The translations under genes and the position numbers were made by a program. The notes beneath the pieces were generated by a model. That model had not been told where the DNA came from, did no database searches, and saw only the letters and a program-made list of their open reading frames with translations. DNA of 64,000 nucleotides from DATACN01 sp038215095 (GTDB lineage Bacteria; Actinomycetota; Thermoleophilia; Solirubrobacterales; Thermoleophilaceae). Location: positions 8,939 through 72,938 of the forward strand of contig JBBQRG010000004.1 in the NCBI GenBank assembly GCA_038215095.1, given 5' to 3'. Below are positions 42,017 to 50,680 of the stretch, piece after piece. Numbering within the stretch: position 1 is the first letter of the stretch; every line of letters begins with the position of its first letter.

Positions 42017-42940
42017 TCAGGCCGTAGCGCGTCTCCAGGCCCACATCATCCCGTGCCCCTCCGGGGCGTGGAAGATGGGCGCCGTCTCGAAGCCGGCCTG
42101 GTCGAGCAGCCGCGCCGCGGCGGCGCGCGCGTCGGGCTCGGGAGCCATGTGGGGGTGGTACTCGAGCACCGCGGCCCGCACGTCCAGCGCGGCGAAGCGG
42201 GGGTCCGCGAGGATCGGCCACTCGCTGCCCTCGATGTCCAGCTTCACGAAGTCCGCGCCCGCGAGCTGGGGGAGGACGTCGACCGCGGGCACCCGGATCG
42301 TGTCCCGGTCGCCCTCCGACTCCAGGCGCGACAGGCAGTTCTGGCCCGGGGTGAAGTCCACCTCGTCGTCGCGGTTCAGCGCGCAGGCGCGGGTCACGCT
42401 CCAGCTCTCCGCCGCCCGGTTCTCCGCTATCGCGCGCTCGAGCAGCGCGGCGCTCTCGGGATCCGGCTCGAAGGCGGTGATCCGGGCCTCCGGGTAGCGC
42501 GACCGCATGTAGGCGCCGAACAGGCCCACGTGGCCGCCGAGGTCGACCACCCGTGGCCGCGGCCCCGCCGCCTCCAGGGCCGTCAGGACCGGTGCCGGAA
42601 AGTCGTAGACATCCCGCCGGAAGACCTCGTCGAAGATGTGCTGGTCGCCGGTGCCGTGCCTGATGCAGAGCGCCGTGCCGCCGGGGCGGAGGTGATAGAC
42701 GGCGGGCCGTCCCGAGGCCTCCAGGTCGCTCCGAACGAAGGCCCACTGCTCCTCGACCCGGCTGGCCCGCGCCATGGCCGCTCGGACCCGCCAGATCCAG
42801 GACGAGACCGGCCCGATCAGCCGGGCCAGGGCCCTGATGGCTGCGAAACAGATCTGGAAGAGCGCGTCGCGGCCGGCTGCCACGGCGTACGAACGCCAAG
42901 ATGCGCGGCTTTCTTCCTCAATCGCGCACGTAGGGGGCAC
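42017..42940 (-). CDS. FkbM-family methyltransferase
   Basis: 307 residues, GTG start (uncertain; the first 60 residues carry a hydrophobic segment). SAM site 'RPRVVDLGGHVGLFGAYMRS', 'ITAFEPDPESAALLERAIAE', then 'VDVLPQLAGADFVKLDIEGS' and 'EWPILADPRFAAL', the standard FkbM motifs. These enzymes O-methylate sugars or other hydroxyls. It lies between two plus-strand genes and is transcribed alone. Confidence 0.88.
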   Translation of the reverse strand: MPPTCAIEEESRASWRSYAVAAGRDALFQICFAAIRALARLIGPVSSWIWRVRAAMARASRVEEQWAFVRSDLEASGRPAVYHLRPGGTALCIRHGTGDQHIFDEVFRRDVYDFPAPVLTALEAAGPRPRVVDLGGHVGLFGAYMRSRYPEARITAFEPDPESAALLERAIAENRAAESWSVTRACALNRDDEVDFTPGQNCLSRLESEGDRDTIRVPAVDVLPQLAGADFVKLDIEGSEWPILADPRFAALDVRAAVLEYHPHMAPEPDARAAAARLLDQAGFETAPIFHAPEGHGMMWAWRRATA

Positions 42941-42960
42941 AGGCGGGCGTTGATTGCAGG

Positions 42961-44535
42961 ATGTCCTCGCTGCCGCCGCCGAAGGCGAACGACGACCCGG
43001 AGCGCCGGGTGTCCGCCGCCTCTCGCGGTGAGCTGAGGGCGGCGACCTTCAGGGGCATCCGCTGGATGACCTTCGCCCGCGTGCTGGCCGAGACCATGTC
43101 GCTCGGCTCGATGGTCGTGCTGGCCCACCTCATCGCGCCCGCCGCGTTCGGGCGGGCGGCGATCGCGCTGATCGTCCCCGTGCTCGCGTCGGTGCTGACG
43201 TTCGAGGGCTTCGGCAGCGCCCTCGTCCAGCGAGACGTCGTGGAACCGCGCCACCTGAAGACGGCGTCGCTGCTGGGAGCGGGCACCGGGGTCGTGCTCG
43301 GCGCCTTCACCGCCCTCGCCGGCCCGCTGATCGCCAAGCCGCTCTTCGGCGCGGGCACGGCCGACCTCGTGCGGCTCGCCTCGCCGAGCTTCCTCCTGGC
43401 GGGCTTCGCCGTGGTCCCGACCGCCATGCTCCAGCGAAGGCTCGACTTCCGCAACATGACCGTCGCGGAGGTGTCCGGGGTCTCCGCCGGTGCGCTGACC
43501 TCGCTGGTGCTGGCCCTCGCTGGCCTGGAGGGGGAGGCGATCGTGCTGGGCACGATCGCGGCCGGCCTGGTGTCCCTCGTCCTCGTGACCCGTGCCGCCC
43601 CGGTGATCGCGCTCGGCTTCGACCGCGGTGCGGCCCGGGACCTGCTCGGCTTCGGGGTGAAGGCCAGCGTCCAGGGCCTCGCCTGGATGGTCACGCGCAA
43701 CATCGACTACGCCATCGTCGGCGCGCGGCTCGGGCCGAACGCGCTCGGCTTCTACTGGCGCTCCTACACGTTCGGCGTGGAGTACCAGGGCAAGGTCAGC
43801 CGCATCATGACCCGCATTGCGTTCCCGCTGTACTCCCGCACGGAGGGGCGCGCTCACATGAGCGCCGTCCACAGCAGGGTCCTCCGTGTCCACGCCGTCG
43901 TGCTCTTCCCGCTGCTCGCGCTCCTGATCGCCACGGCGCCCGTGCTCATCCCGTGGCTGCTCGGCGCGCGCTGGCAGCCGGCCGTCGTTCCCACCCAGAT
44001 CCTCGCCGTCGCCGGCATGGTGCTGGCGCTGATCGCGGGCTTCGGCCAAGCGGCGCTCGCCGCCGGCAAGCCGGGCGCCCTGCTGGTGAACAACCTCTTC
44101 TCGCTGGCGCTCTACGCGCCGGTGGTCTACTTCGTCGCCCCCTACGGGCTCGTGAAGCTCTCGATCGCGGTTGTGGCGGTCGTGGTGGTCACCGGAAGCG
44201 TGGCGGCCTACCTCCTGCTCGACCGCGCCGTGGGAATCCCGATGCGCCGCATCTTCGTGGACGCGGCGCCGGCCACTTTCGGCAGCGCCGCGCTGCTGGC
44301 AGTGGCGCTGCCGCTCACGCACGCGCTGCACGCGGTGGGCGTTCCGGCGGTTCCGGTCCTGGCCCTCGCCGGCCTGGCGGGCCTGACCACCTACCTCGCC
44401 ACGGTCCGGCTGACCTCGCGGGCGGCCTGGGCCGACCTGCGCCTGCTGCTGAGCCACCTGCGCCCCGGGAGGCCCGTCATCGGCCGGAAGCTCTGGGCCC
44501 GGCTTCACCCCACGGAGGGCGTCGGCGTCAAGTGA
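42961..44535 (+). CDS. Wzx-type polysaccharide flippase
   Basis: 524 residues with 12-14 helices; 'RGIRWMTFARVLAETMSLGS', 'MVVLAHLIAPAAFGRAAIAL', 'FGSALVQRDVVEPRHLKTAS' and 'NIDYAIVGARLGPNALGFYW' are Polysacc_synt signatures close to the WzxC/teichuronic exporter branch. It moves lipid-linked repeat units outward. Distinct from the MurJ-like protein at 14905. Opens 20 bases from the divergent FkbM gene. Confidence 0.9.
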   Translation: MSSLPPPKANDDPERRVSAASRGELRAATFRGIRWMTFARVLAETMSLGSMVVLAHLIAPAAFGRAAIALIVPVLASVLTFEGFGSALVQRDVVEPRHLKTASLLGAGTGVVLGAFTALAGPLIAKPLFGAGTADLVRLASPSFLLAGFAVVPTAMLQRRLDFRNMTVAEVSGVSAGALTSLVLALAGLEGEAIVLGTIAAGLVSLVLVTRAAPVIALGFDRGAARDLLGFGVKASVQGLAWMVTRNIDYAIVGARLGPNALGFYWRSYTFGVEYQGKVSRIMTRIAFPLYSRTEGRAHMSAVHSRVLRVHAVVLFPLLALLIATAPVLIPWLLGARWQPAVVPTQILAVAGMVLALIAGFGQAALAAGKPGALLVNNLFSLALYAPVVYFVAPYGLVKLSIAVVAVVVVTGSVAAYLLLDRAVGIPMRRIFVDAAPATFGSAALLAVALPLTHALHAVGVPAVPVLALAGLAGLTTYLATVRLTSRAAWADLRLLLSHLRPGRPVIGRKLWARLHPTEGVGVK

Positions 44536-45487
44536 CGTGGCGCTGCGGCGGCGCGGGCTCGGCCCGCAGGGAGCCGAGCATGCTCCCGGCCGCCTGCGCG
44601 AGCTGCAGGCAGACGTACTGAGTGGCCCAGAGCTTCAGCCGGGTCAGGCCGCGAACCGGGTAGCCCTCGTCCTCCAGGCGCCGCAGGTGAGGGCGGTGGC
44701 GCCAGGGGACGTAGAGCCGCGGCGAGCGCCAGGCCTCCGGCCGGCCTCGTGCCGAGCCGACGCTGTTCCTGGCCAGCTCGACCGCTCCGTAGCCCAGCCT
44801 GAACTCCTTGCGGGCAAGCTCGCGCACCGTGTGGCGCGGTGGATGCTGCACCACCGAGCCGGGCGCATACGCCAGCGTGGCGCCGGCGGCCACCGCCCGC
44901 TCCACGAAGTCGCGGTCGTGGCCCGCCGTCGATCGCATGAAGCGCTGGGACTGACCCGACCAGATCTCGCGGAAGCCGCCCACGCGCTCGGCCACCTCGC
45001 GGCGTACCCAGAGGTTCGCGGTCACTCCGTAGCCCTCGTTCACCATCGCCTCCTGGTCGAGGTAGCCGCGGCCGATGTCCACCAGCTCGGCCGTCGAGGG
45101 GGTCGCGCTGGGGGAGAGCTCGATGCGGCCCGCGGCGATGTCGGCCCCGGTCCCGGTGACGGACGCCAGCCCGCGCTCGATCCAGTCCTCGGCCGGCAGC
45201 GTGTCGTCGTCGGTGAAGGCGATCACGTCGGCCCGGACGTGCTCGAGCGCGAGGTTGCTCGCGGCCGCCTGGCCGCGCTGGCCGCCCGTCTTGAGGACGC
45301 GGGCGAAGGGGAAGCGCTTCGCGACCTCTGCGGTGGCGTCGCCGGAGCCGTCGTCGACCAGCAGCACCTCGAACCGCTCCGGCTCCACGGTCTGGCCGGC
45401 GAGGGCGCTGAGCAGCCGCTCGACCAGCTCGCTGCGGTCTCGCGTGGGCACGACCACGGAGACGTCCGGCTTAGGCTGGGGGTCCAT
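44528..45487 (-). CDS. GT2-family glycosyltransferase
   Basis: 319 residues from the ATG at 45487. 'VSVVVPTRDRSELVERLLSA', 'EVLLVDDGSGDATAEVAKRF', 'DVIAFTDDDTLPAEDWIERG' (DDD), 'ANLWVRREVAERVGGFREIW', 'GHDRDFVERAVAAGATLAYA'. Complete GT-A core with C-terminal helices that may be membrane-associated. Overlaps the convergent flippase by eight bases. Confidence 0.88.
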   Translation of the reverse strand: MDPQPKPDVSVVVPTRDRSELVERLLSALAGQTVEPERFEVLLVDDGSGDATAEVAKRFPFARVLKTGGQRGQAAASNLALEHVRADVIAFTDDDTLPAEDWIERGLASVTGTGADIAAGRIELSPSATPSTAELVDIGRGYLDQEAMVNEGYGVTANLWVRREVAERVGGFREIWSGQSQRFMRSTAGHDRDFVERAVAAGATLAYAPGSVVQHPPRHTVRELARKEFRLGYGAVELARNSVGSARGRPEAWRSPRLYVPWRHRPHLRRLEDEGYPVRGLTRLKLWATQYVCLQLAQAAGSMLGSLRAEPAPPQRHVT

Positions 45488-45499
45488 CCTCCAATGAAC

Positions 45500-45515
45500 G
45501 CCGCCTGTGGGCGGC
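45500..45515. promoter_or_regulatory. Inverted repeat in divergent promoter gap
   Basis: GCCGCC-TGTG-GGCGGC is a perfect 6-base stem with a 4-base loop, between the divergent GT2 and membrane-protein genes. CTATAGA just before the ATG at 45542 could be a -10 box of a near-leaderless plus-strand transcript. Either an operator or chance in GC-rich DNA. Confidence 0.3.
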
Positions 45516-45541
45516 ACTTTCTACCCTTCCCCTATAGACAT

Positions 45542-47020
45542 ATGAGCGTGGCGTCCTCCCATACCCCCGGCCGTGTCGACCGGGTCGCCCGGCTACCGGG
45601 CTCGATCAGCGGCGTCGCGGTTGCCGAGGCGGGGGCCGCCGTGCTCATCGGGCTGCTCCTGCTGCTGGCGTTCGGCCTGAGCCCGCTCAACGGCGACGTG
45701 GTGTGGGCGCTCGTATGGGGCAGGCAGATCACGGAGGGCATGCTGCCCACGTACGCGACGGAGCTTGCGTCGACGCCGCATCCACTCGCAACGCTGCTTG
45801 GGGCGGTCTTCGCCCTCCTCGGGCGCGACGGCGCGTACGCGGCGATGGGGGCCTTCGGCTACCTCTCCTACGGGTTCGTGCTGGTCGGCACCTTCCGCCT
45901 CGGAAGGATCGCCTTCTCCTGGCCGGTCGGCCTGCTGGGGGCGGCGGTGATGGCCACCAGCCTCTCGCTCCTGTCGTTCGCGTCGATCGGCTACCTGGAC
46001 GTGACGGCGGCGGCCCTGGCCCTGTGGGCGGCCGGCCTCGAATGCCAGCGGCCGCGACGAGGTGTGCTGGTGCTCGCGCTCCTGGCGGTCGCCGGCCTCC
46101 AGCGCCCGGAGATGTGGCTGCTGAGCGGCGTCTACTGGATCTACCTCGTCCCGGGCCTCACGGCGCGGGCCCGCGTGGGCACCGCCGCGCTGGCCGTCTC
46201 GGCGCCCGTGCTGTGGGCCCTCGGCGACCTGATCGTGACCGGCGATCCGCTCTTCTCGTTCGACTTCACGCACGAGGCGATAATCGCGGTCACCGGGCAC
46301 ACGGGGGCGCAGGAGCGAAGCCTGGGCCCGTTCTTCAACTCCCTGAGGTCGATCCTCCGCCTGCCCGGCCTCCTCGCCGGCCTGCTGGGACTGGTGCTGG
46401 CGCTGCTCTCGCGGCGGCGGCCGGCCTACGTGACGGTGGCGCTTGCGGTGGCGAGCGGACTCGCCATCGAGCTCCAGGCGCTGGCGGGCCTGGTCATCCT
46501 CGACCGCTTCATGTTCGTGCCCGGCGCCGCTCTCGCCGTGCTGCTCGGATTTGCCTGCCTCGGGTGGCTCTCCGATCCGCGCCGCTTGCCCAGGCTGGTC
46601 TGGGCCGCCGGGGGCCTGCTGGTGCTCGCGGTCTACAGCGCCTCGGCTGTAGGCCACCTGCGCTTCGAGGCCGACACCCCGTCACGTCTCGACCAGCCCG
46701 AGCTCGCACGCGGGCAGCTGCGAGCTCTCGTCCGCCAGCCCGGCGCGCGGGCCATCCTCGACCACTGCGGGCCGATCCTCGCCTCCCCGGTGCTGGCGCC
46801 CTACCTCGTGTACTACCTCGACGCGCCCCGCGGCCGCGTCGTGGCGCGGATCGGACCCGGCGCGCGCAGCTACGTGCGGGCACGGACGGCCGCGGCCACC
46901 ACCTTCAGCGGCGCCAAGGTGTTCAAGCCGTCGCTCCCCGGCTTCCGTGAAGTCGCCGGCAACGGCTCGTGGGCTGTCCTCGCCGGCTCGTGTGCCAAGC
47001 CGCCGGGCACGACCGGGTAG
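45542..47020 (+). CDS. Polytopic membrane protein, probable GT39/ArnT-like (GT-C) glycosyltransferase
   Basis: 492 residues, about 10-11 helices. After helix 1 comes 'LSPLNGDVVWALVWGRQITE', an extracytoplasmic loop with Asp in the position of the GT-C catalytic acid, then 'LPTYATELASTPHPLATLL'. The layout (long multi-helix domain, soluble C-terminal 80 residues) resembles lipid-sugar-dependent GT-C enzymes, but sequence support is modest. It could add side sugars outside the membrane. Five bases before the next GT gene. Confidence 0.7.
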   Translation: MSVASSHTPGRVDRVARLPGSISGVAVAEAGAAVLIGLLLLLAFGLSPLNGDVVWALVWGRQITEGMLPTYATELASTPHPLATLLGAVFALLGRDGAYAAMGAFGYLSYGFVLVGTFRLGRIAFSWPVGLLGAAVMATSLSLLSFASIGYLDVTAAALALWAAGLECQRPRRGVLVLALLAVAGLQRPEMWLLSGVYWIYLVPGLTARARVGTAALAVSAPVLWALGDLIVTGDPLFSFDFTHEAIIAVTGHTGAQERSLGPFFNSLRSILRLPGLLAGLLGLVLALLSRRRPAYVTVALAVASGLAIELQALAGLVILDRFMFVPGAALAVLLGFACLGWLSDPRRLPRLVWAAGGLLVLAVYSASAVGHLRFEADTPSRLDQPELARGQLRALVRQPGARAILDHCGPILASPVLAPYLVYYLDAPRGRVVARIGPGARSYVRARTAAATTFSGAKVFKPSLPGFREVAGNGSWAVLAGSCAKPPGTTG

Positions 47021-47025
47021 ACGCG

Positions 47026-48258
47026 ATGCCGGTGGAGGCGCTCATGGTGTGCTCGTGGTTCCCGTTCCCGGTCACCTCGGGCAACCGCAAGCGCACCGTC
47101 CGGCTGGCCGAGGCGATCGAGCGCGCGGGGGCGACGCCGGTGCTGCTCACGGTCGAGCGTCCCGGCCAGGAGGCGCTCGAGGAGGTCGAGCGGCGCGGCT
47201 GGAGGGCCCATACGGCTTCGGGCGACGGCGGCAAGGGCCTGTCGCGGCTCGGCCAGCACCTCCGGGCCTTCCCGTTCTCCGAGTCGCCCGCGATGGCGGC
47301 CGCACTGCGGCAGCTGGCCCCGCGGGCGGCGTTCGTCCAGCTAGAGGAGGAGCGCTTCCTGCAATACGCGCGCTTCCTTCCCGAGCATACCCGGTCGGTG
47401 ATGAGCGTCTACAACGTCGATTCGGAGGTCATCGACACGAGCACGCCGCGCGGGCCGCGATACAGCCCGTCCTGGTGGAGCGCCGCCTGGTACGTGAAGC
47501 GGATGCAGCTCACCGAGCAGCGCACCGCCCGCTCGGTTGACGCGGTCATCTGCGTCTCCGAGCGCGACCGGAGCTACTTCGGCAAGCACTCGGCCAACGT
47601 GCTGCTGGTCCCGAACGGGGTCGACGACGATCTGCTCGAGGTCGATTCCTCGCCCCCCGAAGGCGACGACGTGCTGTTCTTCGGCCAGCTCGGCTACGCG
47701 CCGAACCGCGAGGGCCTGGCCCGCCTGCTCGGCGAGATATGGCCCGTCGTCCTCGCCAGCAGGCCCACTGCCCGGCTCAGGATCGTGGGCCCGGGCAGCG
47801 ACGCCCCGGGCGTGCGGGAGCTCGTGCGCGGGGCGCAGGGCGTAGAGCTGGTGGGGTTCGTGCCGGACCTCCGGGCCGAGCTGGCGAGGAACCGGCTGGT
47901 GGTGGCGCCGCTGTGGAGCGGTGGCGGCACCAGGCTGAAGGTGCTGGAGGCGCTGGCTGCGGCGCGCCCGGTCGTGGGCACCTCGTTCGCAGTCGGCGAG
48001 CTCGGCTTTCGCGATGGCGTCCATGGCCGCGTGGGGGAGACGGCCGGCGAGCTCGCGGCGGGCATCGTCGACCTCATCGAGGACGACGCCGCCTGGCGCA
48101 GCGCGGCGACTGAGGGGCGGCGCCTGGCCTCCACGGCCCGCTGGACTTCCCTGACCGAGCCGGCCGAGCGTCTCTACCGGCGTTGGATCGAGGAGGCGGC
48201 GCCCGGGGGGCGCCTAGCGGCGGCGGAACACCGGGTGCGACCAGTTGGCTCGCCTTGA
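47026..48258 (+). CDS. GT4-family glycosyltransferase (exosortase-cluster type)
   Basis: 410 residues from the ATG at 47026. 'VCSWFPFPVTSGNRKRTVRL', 'AAFVQLEEERFLQYARFLPE', 'SVYNVDSEVIDTSTPRGPRY', 'ICVSERDRSYFGKHSANVLL', 'VPNGVDDDLLEV', 'VLFFGQLGYAPNREGLARLL', 'APLWSGGGTRLKVLEALAAA'. This is the GT4 group often seen in EPS clusters with sugar transfer onto lipid-linked oligosaccharides. The final 45 bases overlap the convergent beta-helix gene. Confidence 0.9.
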   Translation: MPVEALMVCSWFPFPVTSGNRKRTVRLAEAIERAGATPVLLTVERPGQEALEEVERRGWRAHTASGDGGKGLSRLGQHLRAFPFSESPAMAAALRQLAPRAAFVQLEEERFLQYARFLPEHTRSVMSVYNVDSEVIDTSTPRGPRYSPSWWSAAWYVKRMQLTEQRTARSVDAVICVSERDRSYFGKHSANVLLVPNGVDDDLLEVDSSPPEGDDVLFFGQLGYAPNREGLARLLGEIWPVVLASRPTARLRIVGPGSDAPGVRELVRGAQGVELVGFVPDLRAELARNRLVVAPLWSGGGTRLKVLEALAAARPVVGTSFAVGELGFRDGVHGRVGETAGELAAGIVDLIEDDAAWRSAATEGRRLASTARWTSLTEPAERLYRRWIEEAAPGGRLAAAEHRVRPVGSP

Positions 48259-49524
48259 GCCGATGTCGCGGTGCCCCGGGCCCTTGCGCGAGCCGAGGCT
48301 GCCTCGCTTCAGCCGGAAGTCGTTCTTGCCGGCGTTGCGGAAGGCCGGCACTGCCTTGATCGAGCCGGCGCCCGGCCGGTGCGTGAAGCGCACCGCGAGG
48401 TTGTAGCGCTCCCGGGTCACGCCGCCCTCCGGCTCCACGAGTACGCCCTTGGTCGCGATGTTGGCCACCAGCCTGACCGAGGCGCCTCCCGCCCGCAGGG
48501 CCCCAGCGATCGTGTTGTGGCTGATGGCGGGTTTCCGGGCATTGGCCGAGAACGCGACCCATGGGGGCGCGACGCGCGCGATCACGTTGTCGTGGGCGTC
48601 GAAGCCGCGATTGGTGCCCATGAAGCGCTGGAGGAAGATGCCCTGGGCGGCGATGTCGTGGATGAAGTTGTCCTTGATCGTGAGCCCGCTGGCGCCGTAG
48701 ATCGACTGGATGACGTCGGGGTGGGCCGCCGAGCCCCGCGGGCGGCGGACCCCGAAGATCTCGTTGTGCGAGATCGTGAGGCCGCGGGTGTGCTTCGCCT
48801 GGATCGCGTCGCCGCCCCCCGCGATTGGCCCGATGCGGTTGTCGCGGATCGTGACGGCGACGATGGCGGGACGCGCGTTCGTGGAGTCGAAGTTGATCGC
48901 GTTGGGTCCGCGGACCGAGGCGCGCTGGGCGATCCGGTTCGCGGCCACCAGCACGTCGCGGACGCCGGGGCCGATCTGAAGGTTGGTGCCGCCGCCGCTT
49001 CGGTTCGTGATCCAGCGGTTGGCGACCAGGGCGATCCCGCGCGCGCCGGTCAGGAGGGAGATCGTTCCCGTGATGTGGAGGCCCTCCAGGCGCATGCCCT
49101 GCCCCGAGACGGACGCGCCGCGCAGCACCACGTGCTCCCCCGGGAAAGCGCGCAGGCGGACCGGGCCGCCTCGCGTGCGGTTGAGAAGGATTCGGCGGTA
49201 GCTCCCACCGCGCACCAGTACGGTCGTCCCCGCGGGTGCGTCCGCCGCGGCCCGGGCGAGCGAGCACCAGGGCGACTTGACGGAGTCCACCGACTCCGCG
49301 CCGCGCTCGTCCGAGCAGCGGCCGCCGCGTGAGCCCGCATCCACGAAGGCGATGCGGTCGGCGTGCCCGGGGGTCAGCCCGACCTGGCGCTCCAGCGAGT
49401 CCTTCAGGCCGTCCCGGTCGAGATCGGCCCGGGGAGGAGTCACGGCGTGCGCGTGCGGCGCAGTCAGCGCAACGAGGCTGCCCGCCAGGACGGCAAGCGC
49501 GGGCAGGGTCAAGCGTGCCTCCAC
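48214..49524 (-). CDS. Secreted right-handed parallel beta-helix protein (paralogue B)
   Basis: 436 residues, GTG start. Cleavable signal ('LPALAVLAGSLVALTAPHAH|A'). Residues 32-48 ('RADLDRDGLKDSLERQVG') look like a thrombospondin-3/EF-type calcium loop, absent in paralogue A. Then the same Cys pair ('GRCSDE...SPWCSLARA') and beta-helix ('VTIRDNRIGPIAGGGDAIQA', 'SIYGASGLTIKDNFIHDIAA', 'GFDAHDNVIARVA'). Extracellular; may bind the polymer. Confidence 0.88.
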   Translation of the reverse strand: MEARLTLPALAVLAGSLVALTAPHAHAVTPPRADLDRDGLKDSLERQVGLTPGHADRIAFVDAGSRGGRCSDERGAESVDSVKSPWCSLARAAADAPAGTTVLVRGGSYRRILLNRTRGGPVRLRAFPGEHVVLRGASVSGQGMRLEGLHITGTISLLTGARGIALVANRWITNRSGGGTNLQIGPGVRDVLVAANRIAQRASVRGPNAINFDSTNARPAIVAVTIRDNRIGPIAGGGDAIQAKHTRGLTISHNEIFGVRRPRGSAAHPDVIQSIYGASGLTIKDNFIHDIAAQGIFLQRFMGTNRGFDAHDNVIARVAPPWVAFSANARKPAISHNTIAGALRAGGASVRLVANIATKGVLVEPEGGVTRERYNLAVRFTHRPGAGSIKAVPAFRNAGKNDFRLKRGSLGSRKGPGHRDIGSRRANWSHPVFRRR

Positions 49525-49573
49525 GAGAGCCCAACCCTAGTCAGCGGGTAGGAGCACTACCCTCGCCAGCCCG

Positions 49574-50680
49574 ATGCCGACCGACCTGCACGTCGTCTTC
49601 CCGGGCGCCGGTGACCGCGCCGGTTCCTGGTCGGGGATTCCGGGTGGCCTCCTCCGCGGCCTGCGCGAGCTCGGCGTGGACGCCGCGCACCTGTCCGCGG
49701 AGCCGCCTCGCGCGGTCCGGCTGCCGCTGGCGCTCGCGCTCTCGGCGGCTCGGGGCTCGAGCCGGCGGGCGGTGACGGAGGGATCAGCGGAGGTGGCTGC
49801 GCTGCGGAGCATCGCTCTGCGTGCGCGCCTGCTGTGGACCCGCGGCACCGGGCCGCTGGTGCAGGTGGGCACCGGCTACGCGGTGCCGCCGGGCAGGCCG
49901 GTGGTCACGCTCGAGGACATGACCATCCGCCAGGCCATCTCCCTGGGCATTCCCGAGTGGCGCGCCCAGCCTGAGCGCAGCGTGAGGGCGCGGCTGCGGC
50001 TGCAGCGAGCCTCGTACGCGCGCGCCCTCGGTTGCTGCGTGGCCAGCGACTGGGCCGCGCGCTCGGTGGTCGCGGACTACGGCGTGCCGAGCGAGAAGGT
50101 CCACGTCGTCGGGCTCGGCCGCAACCACGACCCGCGTCCAGCGCCGCGCGACTGGAGCACGCCGCGTTTCCTGTTCGTCGGCCAGGACTGGGTCCGAAAG
50201 GGGGGACCCGAGCTGCTCCGCGCCTTCGGCCGGCTCCGCGAGCGGGCCGCGGGGGCCACGCTCGACGTGGTGGGCGCCCATCCGCGGCTGGACGCCGACG
50301 GCGTGCGCGCGCACGGGCCGTTGGCCCTGAACGTCCCCGGAGCCCGGGACCGCGTCCAGGAGCTGTTCGAGTCGGCCACCTGCTGCGTGATGCCCTCCAG
50401 GTTCGAGGCATTCGGGATCGTGCACGTGGAGGCCGCCGCGGCCGGGGTGCCCAGCATCGGAACGACGGTGGGCGGCGCCGGATACGCCATCGGCCCCGAG
50501 GGCGGGCGCCTGGTGGCGCCCGGCGACGAGGAGGCGCTGCTGCGCACGATGTTCGAGCTGGCGAACCCGGACACCGCGATCCGCATGGGCGCCGCCGCCC
50601 TCGAGCGCTCGGAGCAGTTCACCTGGCGCGCCGTCGCGGAGCGGGTGCTCGGGGTGCTCGACGGCGTCAGGCGCGGCTAG
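49574..50680 (+). CDS. GT4-family glycosyltransferase (paralogue of 51811)
   Basis: 368 residues. 'HVVFPGAGDRAGSWSGIPGG', 'VTLEDMTIRQAISLGIPEWR', 'GCCVASDWAARSVVADYGVP', 'EKVHVVGLGRNHDPRPAPRD', 'FLFVGQDWVRKGGPELLRAF', 'VMPSRFEAFGIVHVEAAAAG' and 'PSIGTTVGGAGYAIGPEGG'. The E-x7-E-type donor site is complete. Nearly every motif recurs in the gene at 51811, so the two flank the pyruvyltransferase gene as duplicates. Confidence 0.88.
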   Translation: MPTDLHVVFPGAGDRAGSWSGIPGGLLRGLRELGVDAAHLSAEPPRAVRLPLALALSAARGSSRRAVTEGSAEVAALRSIALRARLLWTRGTGPLVQVGTGYAVPPGRPVVTLEDMTIRQAISLGIPEWRAQPERSVRARLRLQRASYARALGCCVASDWAARSVVADYGVPSEKVHVVGLGRNHDPRPAPRDWSTPRFLFVGQDWVRKGGPELLRAFGRLRERAAGATLDVVGAHPRLDADGVRAHGPLALNVPGARDRVQELFESATCCVMPSRFEAFGIVHVEAAAAGVPSIGTTVGGAGYAIGPEGGRLVAPGDEEALLRTMFELANPDTAIRMGAAALERSEQFTWRAVAERVLGVLDGVRRG

